Program-made: the position numbers and the translations under genes
Source of the DNA: Arctopsyche grandis
Taxonomy: Eukaryota; Arthropoda; Insecta; Trichoptera; Hydropsychidae
Direction: 5' to 3'
Assembly: GCF_051622035.1 (NCBI RefSeq)
Contig: NC_135359.1
Span: 26,322,001-26,386,000, forward strand
DNA length: 64,000 nt
Shown: positions 1 through 23,526 of the stretch, piece after piece
Layout of the letters: every line of letters begins with the position of its first letter
How positions within the stretch are numbered: the stretch's first letter is position 1
Notes under the pieces: model-generated
Seen by the model: the letters and a program-made list of their open reading frames with translations, nothing else
Told to the model about the DNA's origin: nothing
Database searches by the model: none

Positions 1-1217
1 CGAAACCAGTCGATTGTATTATACGTGCGTGTGTGTGTTCTAGGCGTCATTCACTTAACTATATGTAAGTCCACTTTCGATTCGGTTGAATTATTTACTT
101 ACAAAACCCGTGTAGTTAGGGGCTTATCGATGGCCATTTATCTTTCACATTGTGCGTTTCGTCTCTAATCAGCGTCGATACTGAGATTTGATTGCTATTT
201 AATTACTAATCGTTTAGTCGATATGGGAAACTGATGATTGATGATCTTATAATAAAAGTCGAAGCATACATACGTATGTACACACATAACAAACGCACAC
301 TCGAACGAAAGTGTTTAAAAAGTTGTATCAGCTGAATCATTTGTCTGATACGTGAATTGAAATAATTTAATGTTCTACTCATACTGTAGGCGTTTACTAT
401 CTAAAGTGAGTTCAGCGGTTATAAAATTTTATAGCTTTTTATTACCGTATAATGTTTTATCATTTGGAAAAGCTTTTTATAATTACTGTCATTGCTGACG
501 ATCATTATTTATTTTATACAAGCAATACGACTCAATTAACATGACTGATAATTTCATATAATTAGTTTCAGATTCAAATCTGCGAAAAATACAATAATTA
601 TATATACGGTTAAATGGTCGTGTGATTTTATCATCTACACAGTCATCGTTCACGTTTGCCTGTTGCGTTTTCAAATCATGAATAATGTATAAAACAATTG
701 TAACGAAACTATGTATGTATGTACGCTGAAAGAATACGTAACGTATTTTCGAATTTCTCGTGTATTTGTCGATTACTTTTGTACGTGCAACTAAATATAC
801 AACTGTGCATCTGCGTATTTCATTTTTAAGACAATTATTTAAATCTCGATCGATAATAACTTTCTCGTTCGGTATTAATTGAGCGTTTCGTCATTATCAA
901 AAATGAAAAATGAAAGTAAACTAAAGGCGAAGTCAGAAAAATACGTGAAACAATTAACTGTAGCATCAATTCGACCGTTTTTTTACAGAATATAAAAATT
1001 TCAATTTAAAATTGTTTGTAAAAAAGTATTTTATTCACAAAAAAACATACAATGATATCATAGTGAATGAAGCGTAGATATATTTAACATTAATTTTACA
1101 ATATATGTATATGTATACCCTGCAAAATAATATATTTTATATAAAAATAAACAATATAATATAACTATAAATGACAATATTTTGAACTGTACACTTTATA
1201 TTAACATTGTACTCATT
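1..1217. other. AT-rich 3' flank of the secreted-protein gene
   Basis: No coding exon or recognisable mobile element is visible apart from the likely 3' UTR of the minus-strand gene, between its stop and the AATAAA at 1030-1035. The small open frames here have no family resemblance. Confidence 0.4.
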
Positions 1218-14285
<13,068 letters not shown>

Positions 14286-14400
14286 TCTGATGTCATGTGA
14301 AGTACATGTGAGTTGTTGATACACTCTTGTGGCACTTCTGCGAACAAATGGCTTTCGTTCGAATTTTCCGGCTGTATAAATAGACTTTTTTGGTCAAGCA

Positions 14401-15440
14401 TTTAAACAATGACAATGGCTTTTGTCAACGCGAAACAATGCCAACTATTAAAAAAGACTAGGAAGAAGGTTGGCGCGAAGACGAAAGTGAAATGCACCCG
14501 TTTCATCATTACGAAATTGACGACACAAATCGATATGACGAAAATGTTGCTGTTTGGCAATCTTCACATGAGAACATCAAAGCTTGACGTTTCATCTTGC
14601 GAATCTTTGGCAATTTTGTCATGTGTTGATGGAATGGACAAGTTTAAATTGTGGTAGACAGGTGGCCGATGGCGCCTAGGGCGAAATCTCCTAGTGAACG
14701 ATTCGTCAACCGTAAAATCGAGTTTCGAATAGAATTTGACACGCAACCGATATTCTGCTCCGGGGCGATTATATGTACATATGTGTGTAGTAGATTCACG
14801 TGTGCGCAGATGATGTATCATTTCCCTTTCTTGCGACAAGAAATACGAGCCAATCTTCTAGTTCTAGTTGTCGGTTTGTAACGTGTGGATGGAACACATT
14901 TCGTTGTTTTAGCACACCCGAAAAACAATAAGGCAATAACTCATAGCCGCGAAAGTTAACCGTATGAAATTTCTCTATAATTTATCGCTGGACATACTCG
15001 TACACTGTGCACGCTCAACATATCCATAAATACTATGATAGATACAAGTCAATGCTTCCTTTTATGTGCTTCCATGTGTCTGTCAATGCTTCCGCGGTTT
15101 CAAGTGTGTTCTGTCAAATCTCACAAGCCCAAGATTTTATCACAGAGCTAGACGAACGTGGATAGAAAACATTGATGAGTATCATTCTTTGTCTATGTTA
15201 AATTGCGCTATTACAAATATAAAGTACTTGACAAATTGTCTAGCATTGCTTGGGTGGGTGAAAGTTGAAAAACTTTGTCTCACGATCAAATCGTTTGCAA
15301 GCTAAGAAGAGGTATGTAAAAACAAAAAAAGAAAAGTCTACAGTCTGAGCTAGCTAATTTGATGGTTCCAAACTTAAAACTATATATAATACATGTATCT
15401 ACGAAAATGCGTCTGGTCCGAGATTTGGTCTTCCCCGTAT
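14401..15440. other. Intergenic stretch with no recognised gene
   Basis: Open frames occur on both strands (for example 14409-14657 plus and 14564-14839 minus), but none shows a family motif and they overlap one another. A TATAAATAG at 14375 on the plus strand precedes the ATG at 14409 and is the only hint of expression in that direction. Confidence 0.3.
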
Positions 15441-15449
15441 TTCTATACG

Positions 15450-16041
15450 GAGTCAACTATTCGAATGTCGAATAGTAAATCAAGAGCTATTCGAATATAT
15501 TCGAAAATGAAAAAAAAGGTAATTACATATGTGCCAAGCATAACTTTGAATGAATCGTCTTATAATAGTGGCCATTGAATTCCACCTCGTTTTTACAGCC
15601 AATAATAATTTCAATTTTTTATTTTCTATATTCATTATGATTTCTTGTAAAAATGTATATTTCGCCGGTGACTTCTTAAATATTCGTATTATTTTTCTGA
15701 TTTTTTCTAAAATTTTGTAGAGATTATTTACGGATCGGAACGTGATTTTCTTCAAACATTTCTGTATTTAATGAATACAAATCTGTTTCTTCACATGTAG
15801 ACATTTCATCTTCTTCATTATCTTCATTTTTATCAGAATTATCCCCATTATATATTTCATTTTCTTCATAATCGTCGGCTTCTTCGTCATCACTCTTTTC
15901 ATGTTGATTTTGTGTATTTAGTTTATAAAAAAATATATATACAAAAATAATATTCGAATAGTTGATGAAATATTCGAATAACGAATGGCTGAAAAATCAG
16001 ACGAATAATTCGAATACTCGAATATTCGATTAGGATCCCTA
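15450..16041 (-). mobile_element. Degraded hAT transposon with transposase fragment
   Basis: The minus frame 15755-15480 encodes an hAT-type transposase piece: KSPAKYTFLQEI, then LLAVKTRWNSMATIIRRF, the TRWNS block being typical of BED-finger hAT proteins. Upstream on the same strand (15900-15780) is an acidic stretch (SDDEEADDYEENE). The right terminus, on the minus strand, reads ACTAGGGATCC followed by an ATTCGAATA-rich subterminal region, mirrored by ATTCGAATA motifs near 15455-15500. Frames are broken, so it is inactive. Confidence 0.75.
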
Positions 16042-16063
16042 GTGTATACATGGACGGTGCAAG

Positions 16064-16512
16064 TTCGAGAAAGGCAGATAATATATGCTTTTGAGATGTG
16101 GTGCTGGAGACGGTTGCTTATAATCTCCTGTACTTGGCGACACTCTTCTAATTATCTCATGCGTATCCTCCAGTTATTTGGGCATATCGCGAGGCAATAC
16201 CAAAATAGCCTGAATTAGCTGATCGTTCTGGGAAGCGTTTGAAGAAAGGAGAAGAAGTGGAAGATCGCCGCCAAGATGGAGTGACAAAGGACAAGGCTGC
16301 AACTGGTAAAACTGAAGCCGAGTAACTGAGAGCTATGGGCTGTCAATAGGGCTGGAGGACCATGACGGGCCGCGAGACCAGGACAGCCTGGAAAGTGTTG
16401 AAGGAAGCAGAGGAAGATGAAGATCCTCAACAGCCTGGAAAGTGTTGAAGAAAGGACCATGACGAGTCACTGCGAGATGAGATGAGATGTAGAGAAAGGG
16501 CTGGAGAACCAT
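16064..16512 (+). pseudogene. LINE 3' end fragment (C-terminal reverse-transcriptase region)
   Basis: The plus-strand translation contains IIYAFEMWCWRRLL and, after stops and frame shifts, FGHIARQYQNSL and IVLGSV. This is the recognisable tail of a jockey/RTE-like polyprotein after the reverse transcriptase. It is followed by short imperfect duplications (GACAGCCTGGAAAGTGTTGA occurs at 16380 and 16430). Degenerate. Confidence 0.6.
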
Positions 16513-16526
16513 GATGGACCGCATTA

Positions 16527-16731
16527 GGGCGAACACACACAGCGCGGGATGTGGTATGTGGAACGTCGACAAGTTCTCCTACATTCATTGTCAAGCAAGG
16601 ATAAATACAAGGATACAATTTTACCGAACACACCTTGTACGCATCCCATGAACGCGACATTTTTTCTATATGATCGAAACTATCTATAAAAAAAACCCAC
16701 GTCCCACATCCACCGCTGTGTGATTTCGCCC
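16527..16731. mobile_element. Harbinger-like MITE, family GGGCGAAAACACAC, copy 1 (205 bp)
   Basis: Ends GGGCGAACACACACAGCG and CGCTGTGTGATTTCGCCC are inverted repeats, flanked by TTA at 16524-16526 and 16732-16734. A TWA 3-bp duplication with GGGC termini is the signature of PIF/Harbinger (Tourist-type) MITEs. It lies at the end of the LINE fragment. Confidence 0.75.
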
Positions 16732-16734
16732 TTA

Positions 16735-17800
16735 TGAAAGTCAGAAGACGGAAAAGTTACCACCTTCAGGCACGAGAACCCCCACAGCGGGGAGCCAAGC
16801 ATACGACGTGCCGTTCTTCCCCGTTCTTCTCAACGTGCCGTTCGCCCTAATACATACTCGATACGAGTATGCGAAAACTTAATGATGATGTACATATTTC
16901 GGTACCAACTAAATGAATAAGAATTTTTTGTTTATACTCTTGTGATATCTTTAAATGTGAAAACGGCACATGCTTTTATGATTGCCGGTTTATGTGGTAA
17001 GGTTTTGATAAATATGTGTCAATCATTTTGTTGAAATCTAATATAGTGCGATGAGATTGCAATAAATACAGAGCCGGTGAGATTTATTGGATAAACGTCG
17101 AATTGGGAGCCCGGTCGAGCGAGAGAGTGTAATAATTGTGCACGATAAGAGTCAACGAACTCGACTTAGAGAATGTTCTGTTGACAATGGTATCTCTGTC
17201 ACGATATGTTCCGCTCTAAACTAAAACATGCCGATGATATTATTTATGTTGACGATGTCACGGACTAAAACATTTTTTTGACAATCAAAAGGACACGAAT
17301 ATATACATATACATATCAAATCAAACAAATGATAATTAAAAAAAATTACAATTGAACAAAATCCAAACATTTTGTTGCAATTGTTTATTTCGTTAAGTAG
17401 GCGTATTTTCATTTATTTTTTACTTGTATTTAAATAAATGTAATATGTATATAAAATAATAAAGTAAATTTTGGAAACAGCATTCTTTATTTAACATTTT
17501 ATTTTATTAGAAAATTTTGACAAATTTTATTAATAAATATTTTCATTACTACTAAAACGAAGGGGTCAAAAATGTGATGTGATTTATACGTGGGAGCAAG
17601 CGCACCCGCAGAGAGGTGGTCCAGTAAGTCTGAACTGCCCCTAAAATCAATCGATACATTTTATTTTTTTATATGAAGAAATATTCAAAAAAAAAAATTC
17701 GTTTAAGTTCTCACCTTGTTTTCATAATGTGTACTCACAAAGAGGAAAAAAATTGAAATGGTTCTCATGCTATTGCTTAAACTAATCCCAAGCATGTTAC
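16735..17800. other. Repeat-derived intergenic DNA, no gene
   Basis: A stretch at 17040-17150 (CAATAAATACAGAGCCGG through GGGAGCCCGGTCGAGCG) resembles the R-U5 end of an LTR, but no mate was found. The rest is AT-rich and featureless. Confidence 0.3.
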
Positions 17801-17807
17801 AATAATC

Positions 17808-17995
17808 GGTTCCCGGAAGAATTAACTGAATTGCACTGAATAGTGGCGCAGTTTCGAGAAATATTACGCAATAGTCTTCCACAAAAAAGCACCCTTGGAT
17901 AATATACAAATACCCCTTGACGCTTTTTTTGTGGAATTTTATTGCGTTAGTTATTCTTGAGCATCTTTGAAAGTTTGGATGTCTCTAGGCTGCTC
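17808..17995. mobile_element. GGTTCCCGGAAGAATGCAC-TIR MITE, copy 1 (right end truncated)
   Basis: Left end GGTTCCCGGAAGAATTAACT matches the family at 20351 and 51793. The interior has the paired TTCCACAAAAAA and TTTTTTTGTGGAATT segments. The right TIR is lost near 17995. Confidence 0.65.
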
Positions 17996-18288
17996 CTATT
18001 GTATCCTGCCCGTGCACATTAAGTAAGACTGTACGACAAAAAGAGAGAGAATTTCACCGCACGCCACTGATATATATTATATATACATAGTACCGTTTAC
18101 CATGCATACATTCTTTTCGATCTTACGACTTACGATCTTTCGATATTTCGGCTTTCGATGCAGTGAAGCAGTCCCCAAAAAACCTATACGTCGTGTGAAG
18201 TCATTTATGAGCATCTCCCAGATTAAAAAAATGAAAGTTTACCCAAATTTTACAAAACTGCCAATCTGACGTTGATGCTACTGCCAAC

Positions 18289-18926
18289 GGTAATTGGACT
18301 ATTCGTCATATGGAGGATGAACGAATGAGACGACTGGCATGTTAATGCACGTGTTTATTATATGACAGCTGAAGACAGAGTGAGTAGCGGCTCTCCGAAC
18401 CCAGCCGGGTTGGTCCCCACTCGCAGGAAGGCAACCAAACTCGACCATGTCGTATAAGCGAGCCGCCACAGTCACATTGGGGTGGTCACAAAGACAATTT
18501 TTGCCATGAAAATCGCGAATACACAATATGTGGCACTCAAGTTCTCGTTACTATGATAGTTATCGTTAGTATGATGGACTTTTCGGCTGCCAGATGTTCC
18601 GTTATAGAGATTTTAGTGACTTTGTGACGAGTAATTTGTGACCAGTTATCACCGAACCACTGCCAATATATAGACAGGCGATAAAATGTTGCCAGAATAA
18701 TGTTTATAGGTACCAAAGTGTTGGTTCGGTGATTATTGGTCACAAAGCGCTCCCCCAAAAGTCACTAAAATCTCTATAACGGAACAACTGGTAGAAAAAA
18801 AGTCCATCATACTAACAATAACTAACATACTAATGAAAACTCGAGTGCCAAATATTCTGCATTCGCGATTTTCATGGCAAAAATTGTCTTTGTGACCACC
18901 GCAGTGTGACTAATAATCCAATTACC
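18289..18926. mobile_element. Long inverted-repeat element (GGTAATTGG TIR) carrying a nested insertion
   Basis: The left half (GGTAATTGGA, then from 18475 on, GTGGTCACAAAGACAATTTT, then GATGGACTTTTCGGCTGCCA) is mirrored by the right half ending CCAATTACC at 18926. The arms are ~230 bp around a short centre. No coding frame. Relatives are at 4772-4930 and 51682-52120. The left arm is split at 18309-18470 by an LTR-like insertion. Confidence 0.75.
18309..18470 (-). mobile_element. Solo-LTR/TRIM-like 162-bp insertion
   Basis: It breaks the left arm of the surrounding inverted-repeat element, and the right arm shows the empty site. GTCA occurs at 18305-18308 and 18471-18474, a 4-bp target duplication. 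On the minus strand it starts TGTGGCGGCTCG, has an AATAAA signal near its 3' end (ATATAATAAACACG) and ends CCTCCATA. A short LTR-sized unit with poly(A) signal and 4-bp duplication suggests a solo LTR; the terminal TA instead of CA is atypical. Confidence 0.6.
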
Positions 18927-19062
18927 CAAAGTTTTATTTGGAGCGTCAATTGAAGGATGCATATCAAACGAGCACTAAACGAATTTGTATTGGTAGAACT
19001 GATTTATGTTAAGTTGGTAAGCGCCGCCGAATTATGACATTGACAACTGTCAGATTTTGATC

Positions 19063-19296
19063 ATGAGTCAAGTGGTTATGTTGTTCAACGCCAGTATCCG
19101 AATGCTCAGGAATAGACATATTTATAACAATCTTCCGATTTTCAACATAGGTTCAATAAAACATAATTATCATCCCGGTTGTAATAGAAAGTTTTCTTTA
19201 AACATAACCAAAACTCCAGATACAGATTCACTGTTGGGTGTAAAGACTCAATACTTAATCGATAAGCGATATAAACAGAAAAAAAGCAAACACAAT
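19063..19296 (+). CDS. MTRES1: MTRES1 homolog, exon 1
   Basis: 78 codons from ATG to CACAAT|GTAAGT, phase 0. Encodes the presumed mitochondrial targeting region and a poorly conserved linker ending KQKKSKHN. Confidence 0.8.
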
Positions 19297-19982
19297 GTAA
19301 GTGTTTTATTTATATTATTTTATTCAATTTTCTGGTTTATTTTACATTCAAATTATTTTAGTATGATGACGATGATGATGATGATGAAGATGATGATGAA
19401 TATGACATTAGCAAATGGAATAATGATAAAAGTCTGAGCAGAGATTCCAAAGTGGTAACTCTAAACTTAACATCCATGCGAATAGACACGGTTGTAAAAT
19501 CAGCATTGAAGATAAGTAGAAAGTGAGATTTTAATGTTTTTTTTATTATTTTATTGTACTTACATTTTGATCACTAAGACTTTGTGAAAATGTGTTTTTC
19601 CTTTCAATTGATGTATTTTTATTAATTTATGTACACAATTTTTAGAAAAATTGAAGTAATATTTTATGAAAGTCGATTTAGAAAAAATGGAAAAAAAGTT
19701 TTAAAGAAAAGCACTCCTGTAAGTATATGTTCTTTATTTTATAAATATTATCTATATGTGTTTACTCAGCAAAATGTTTTGTTTCAGGTTCGACCAGGCG
19801 ACGAAATTGACATTGTAAAAAGTGTGAGCCCCGACAATCCAAAACATATTTACATTTCTAGAGTTGAAATTTTAAACGCTGTTGCAAAATCTGAATCCAT
19901 TAGCATCACTGCTAGAGCATTTAAAACTTTGCTCGTCGAAAACTACGACGAGGCCTGGACTGAAATTCCTAAAGAAGCTTAA
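19063..19982 (+). CDS. MTRES1: MTRES1 (C6orf203) homolog, mitochondrial RNA-binding factor (gene span)
   Basis: Four exons, 19063-19296, 19362-19522, 19646-19718 and 19788-19982, joined at GT-AG sites with phases 0, 2 and 0. They give 220 residues. The N-terminus is basic and hydroxylated (MSQVVMLFNASIRMLRNRHI), as expected for a mitochondrial presequence. It is followed by a Lys-rich linker and an Asp-rich run (YDDDDDDDEDDDEYD). The C-terminal half carries the S4-like RNA-binding fold of MTRES1: RIDTVVKSALKISRKKIEV, then FYESRFRKNGKKVLKKS, then RPGDEIDIV. In vertebrates the protein acts in the mitochondrial matrix on the large ribosomal subunit during rescue of stalled translation and supports mitochondrial RNA levels. 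The length is close to the human protein. The upstream TTG extension is not used; the ATG at 19063 is preferred, with 19078 an alternative. Confidence 0.85.
19362..19522 (+). CDS. MTRES1: MTRES1 homolog, exon 2
   Basis: 161 bp after ATTTTAG, ending AA|GTGAGA, phase 2. Begins with an Asp/Glu run encoded by GATGATGAT repeats and enters the S4-like domain (RIDTVVKSALKISR). Confidence 0.8.
19646..19718 (+). CDS. MTRES1: MTRES1 homolog, exon 3
   Basis: A 73-bp exon after AATTTTTAG, ending ACTCCT|GTAAGT. It encodes the middle of the S4-like motif (KIEVIFYESRFRKNGKKVL). Found by joining phases to its neighbours. Confidence 0.8.
19788..19982 (+). CDS. MTRES1: MTRES1 homolog, exon 4
   Basis: 195 bp after TTGTTTCAG, 64 codons plus TAA. 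Encodes VRPGDEIDIVKSV, the strand-turn of the S4-like fold, and a C-terminal helix region ending EIPKEA. Confidence 0.82.
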   Translation, partial: VRPGDEIDIVKSVSPDNPKHIYISRVEILNAVAKSESISITARAFKTLLVENYDEAWTEIPKEA

Positions 19983-20133
19983 TAATCGAACTTAACCCAA
20001 TTATAGTTTATAGAAAAATACGAAACTGGAAGAATTTTACTGTACTTTTGTTTACGAAGATAAATTTATAAAAAAATATAATCTTTCAATATATAATATA
20101 TACATAGATTCTTTTAGGTTACCTATTAAGTTA

Positions 20134-20800
20134 AGTTTGGTTCGCAGTTGATACAGTCTCAATAGCTTGCGATCCAGCTGATTTAACAGAACTAACCCAG
20201 CTGAACAGGAAAACTCCACTTTGCCTAAAGAAAAAGATCTACGATCCATGTGTTTTACCAGTGATGATGTATGGATGTGACATTTTGGAATTGAATGGCA
20301 AAATCTTGTATGAGTCCAATGCATCTTGTATGCTTGGCATAATAATGAGAGGGTTCCCGGAAGAATGCACTGAATATTGCACTAATTTTCAAAGGCGCTC
20401 AAGAAGAACTTACGCAACAGAATTCGCGTTAGTTCGCACTCTCAGATAACATATAAATAGCCCCTTGACGCTTTTTCGTGGAATTCTATTGCATTAGTTC
20501 TTCTTGAGCATCTTTGATAGTTTGGATGTCTCGAGAGTGCATTTATCCGATCACCTAATGAGATGTAGGAAACAATATGTGGGTGAATAACAAGGATATA
20601 TGTATATGTATGTAGTTGATATAGTGGAGAGTAAATCGATTGAAATGGCAATGAGCGGGTCACACAGCTAGAAGAATGAACGAAAGGTGAACAAAAGTGC
20701 TGGAATGGTACCCGAGAGAATATAAAAGAGTAAAAGAAAGGCCACAAGGTGGATGAAATTAGAGAAATGTGTGGGTAATTAGAAAAATTTGGCCCGCATG
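20134..20800 (+). pseudogene. RTE-type LINE 3' region, interrupted by a MITE
   Basis: 20170-20340 translates to an RTE polyprotein segment (KTPLCLKKKIYDPCVLPVMM, then YGCDILELNGK). After a MITE at 20351-20555 the element resumes (20556-20800) with the C-terminal part that in DNA reads GTGCTGGAATGGTACCCGAG. Stops and frame shifts make it non-functional. The same 3' end occurs at six other places in the window. Confidence 0.75.
20351..20555. mobile_element. GGTTCCCGGAAGAATGCAC-TIR MITE, copy 2 (205 bp)
   Basis: Ends GGGTTCCCGGAAGAATGCAC and GTGCATTTATCCGATCACC are imperfect inverted repeats. TAATGAGA at 20343-20350 and 20556-20563 is an exact 8-bp target duplication. It lies inside the LINE reading region, so it is younger than that LINE copy. 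Confidence 0.85.
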
Positions 20801-21305
20801 CAAAAGTTATCAAAGGGCCCCTTATTTTTTTTAAATTAAATTAATGTAATTTTTGTCTACAAATTTGAAAATCTACAACTATACTTTTTAAAAGATATTT
20901 TCTGAGCTTCTTCATGTTAACTAGTTCATATTGCAAGTTCACTAAGTCTGGATTGACTGATTGAATTTCTTCTATGGTCTTATTAATTTTAATTAGCGAC
21001 AGAAATGAGAATTGGTAAAGTGAAAAATAGCAAAAAAATCGTATACATACTTACATACATACATACCCGCATACCCCCGTGTCATAGTAGTTACGCCACT
21101 GGTTGAGATGGATGAAATCTGTGCAAATGGAGATTTTCTTTTACAGTTTATATTTTCCCATGATGCCATTACGGAACACCTATCGTATTAAACTTGTTCA
21201 TACGTATATAAATTTAAAGTTCATAAGTCGCATATTCACTAATGTGGGTAATATGGTTTTGAAATCATATTAAAATAGTGGAAAAGATGGGTTTGCCACT
21301 TAAAT

Positions 21306-21490
21306 GAGGAACCGTTTCAACAATGAAATCAAATAAACTGGCAAACTCTGATAGGAAAAAGTCACAAATATCAGAGTCTGACCAGCAGCACTACAGAAAT
21401 GCTTCAGAATAAATTATTTTCAATCGAGGTCAACCCAGGGCTTGAACCCGGGAACCGCTTGGTGTTTAGCAGTAACGCAACCACCGAGTT
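21306..21490 (-). mobile_element. tRNA-derived SINE, copy 4 (partial)
   Basis: Contains the body (GTTTGCCAGTTTATTTGATT region, minus strand) and the head with a B-box-like CCCGGGTTCAAGCCC. Its head end abuts a Harbinger-like MITE at 21494. Confidence 0.65.
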
Positions 21491-21493
21491 ATA

Positions 21494-21750
21494 GGGCGAA
21501 AACCGAATTTGGGTGTAGTTGCACGTGCAGAATGCATATGTTATTCTTAAACGTATTTCTTCAAATATGGGATTCACCGTTATCGATCACTGTTAAGGGA
21601 GGATAAATGCAAGGATAAAATATCATCTAAAACACTCCAGGGGGTGATTTTTAGGAATGTATATGGGCTAGGGGAGCTACTTTTTTTTCGCATGTTTAAA
21701 AGTATCTAAAAGAAAACACGTACCACATACCACTCAGTGTGTTTTCGCCC
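21494..21750. mobile_element. Harbinger-like MITE, family GGGCGAAAACACAC, copy 2
   Basis: Starts GGGCGAAAACCG and ends CAGTGTGTTTTCGCCC. The interior shares GGATTCACCGTTATCGATCA and CTCCAGGGGGTGATTTTTAG with the copies at 35394 and 56426. No clear target duplication remains. Confidence 0.65.
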
Positions 21751-22559
21751 AGAAGTTATGAGATATTTTTTTTATAAAAAAGGTGGCATAAAAAAATTTC
21801 ATTACACTGTTCGACACGAAAAATGGTTCAGAGACGAGATATGACTTTTCTTATCGATCTACATATGCCCAGTGAACACGAATCTGGTAATAAAAAATGT
21901 GGATTGGCTCGACATTCGGAGATATATGTGATTTTTAAATCGCGCGATTTTTCTATATCTTGGGTGTTGTTCGATCGATGTCTCAAAATCTGTCAATTTC
22001 CTGTTCAAAATGAATATTGGAATCTATAGTCGGGTATTTTATCTTCCATTTGTAGTACTTTTCAGCTTTCAAATATCTCTAAGTAGTCGTCCGGTTCAAA
22101 TCAAAAGTCAAAAGTACGTATTTTCACTTGGGATTTTTTCCCACTGTTAATACTATTTTATATTGAGTTTTTTCCATTGAAACATGTTTATTGGGATAGT
22201 GTTCTGACCACACTATTTTTTGTTTTCATTTAAAAGGGTTAATTGGAACTGTTAATCGGTAAAATTGCGAGCAAAAAGCTAGTACTAGTGTTTACTCGTA
22301 TTTACACGAATCTGAATTGAATTAATAGGGATAATATATTATATTAAATTATCTTTATATGAGAATTAAATACAATTCCACTTAGAAAAATCATATTTCG
22401 ACTATTCTTGTGGATTAATAACAAAAATTCGTTATAAGAAAAGTCATATCTCGTCTAAAGTCGTCATTTGTCGAACAGTGTTATTATTCCACACCATGGT
22501 ACTTCAAGTAAAAACTGATGTTATATTTTCGCAGGAGCTCCCAATCAATCGGATGTAAT

Positions 22560-23487
22560 GTAAATAAAAATATTTTTTTTATAATATAATTGTATTTATT
22601 ATAGTAATCTATAAGATACAATAAAATGTGGTAGGTAGAAAAGAATGAAATAAAGATATACAAATGAAAATCATATAAAAAAATTATTTTAAACTGTACA
22701 TTGCTTTACACTCGAATACCTGAATAAAAATAATTGAGGTAGATTTTTGTTCCAAATTTATTTACGAATACGTTTGAACAAAAAAGAAAGCAAAAGACTA
22801 CACACACGTCCAAGAGGCGAATTTAGAAACGTTTAATTTTTTAAAAATAAAAAAAAACAAACGGAGCATTCATGTATATCCCATTTCAAAATAGTCTACA
22901 TCAAAGCTAACACATTTTAAAAGCCATGAGCCTGGAAAATCTACATAATTGTGATTAGTTCCTCATATATATTTTTTTTTTTTTGGAGGTATCACAGAAA
23001 TTTACAAAATATTCTTCTATACACACATTTTTGTGAGGTTCCATCACTCCAGCTTCTATACATCGTTTATATAATGCACACTTCATATTTTTTTCTTAAC
23101 AACAAGAATATAAATTATCTATCTGTCAGTGCCCTCATTCGCATGCTAGAGAAGGAATGCAAAATATTATGGCCGATTCCACATTCAACGCACACTCTGG
23201 TAAGTCTGGCGTGCCATTTCAATACACCAGCGTTTACTTATATCACAAGACAACAAAAATAGACCTATTAGATAGAAGGAACTATTGTAGATAACCCAGA
23301 AAAAATATTAAATATACATTTTTTCTAATTGAGAGGGCACTATTTTTTTTTCTCTATTCATACACATAAAAATCAATATAAATATGTAACTGTACACAAA
23401 GATACATTTCATTAAGTGAACAGAAATGTCACCATACTAATAAAGACAATAGCAATTATATGATTTTTTTATTAGAAATATTCTATT

Positions 23488-23526
<39 letters not shown>

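Noticed and set aside
18537..18758. 73-residue minus-strand frame
   Set aside because: Lies entirely in the arm of an inverted-repeat mobile element.
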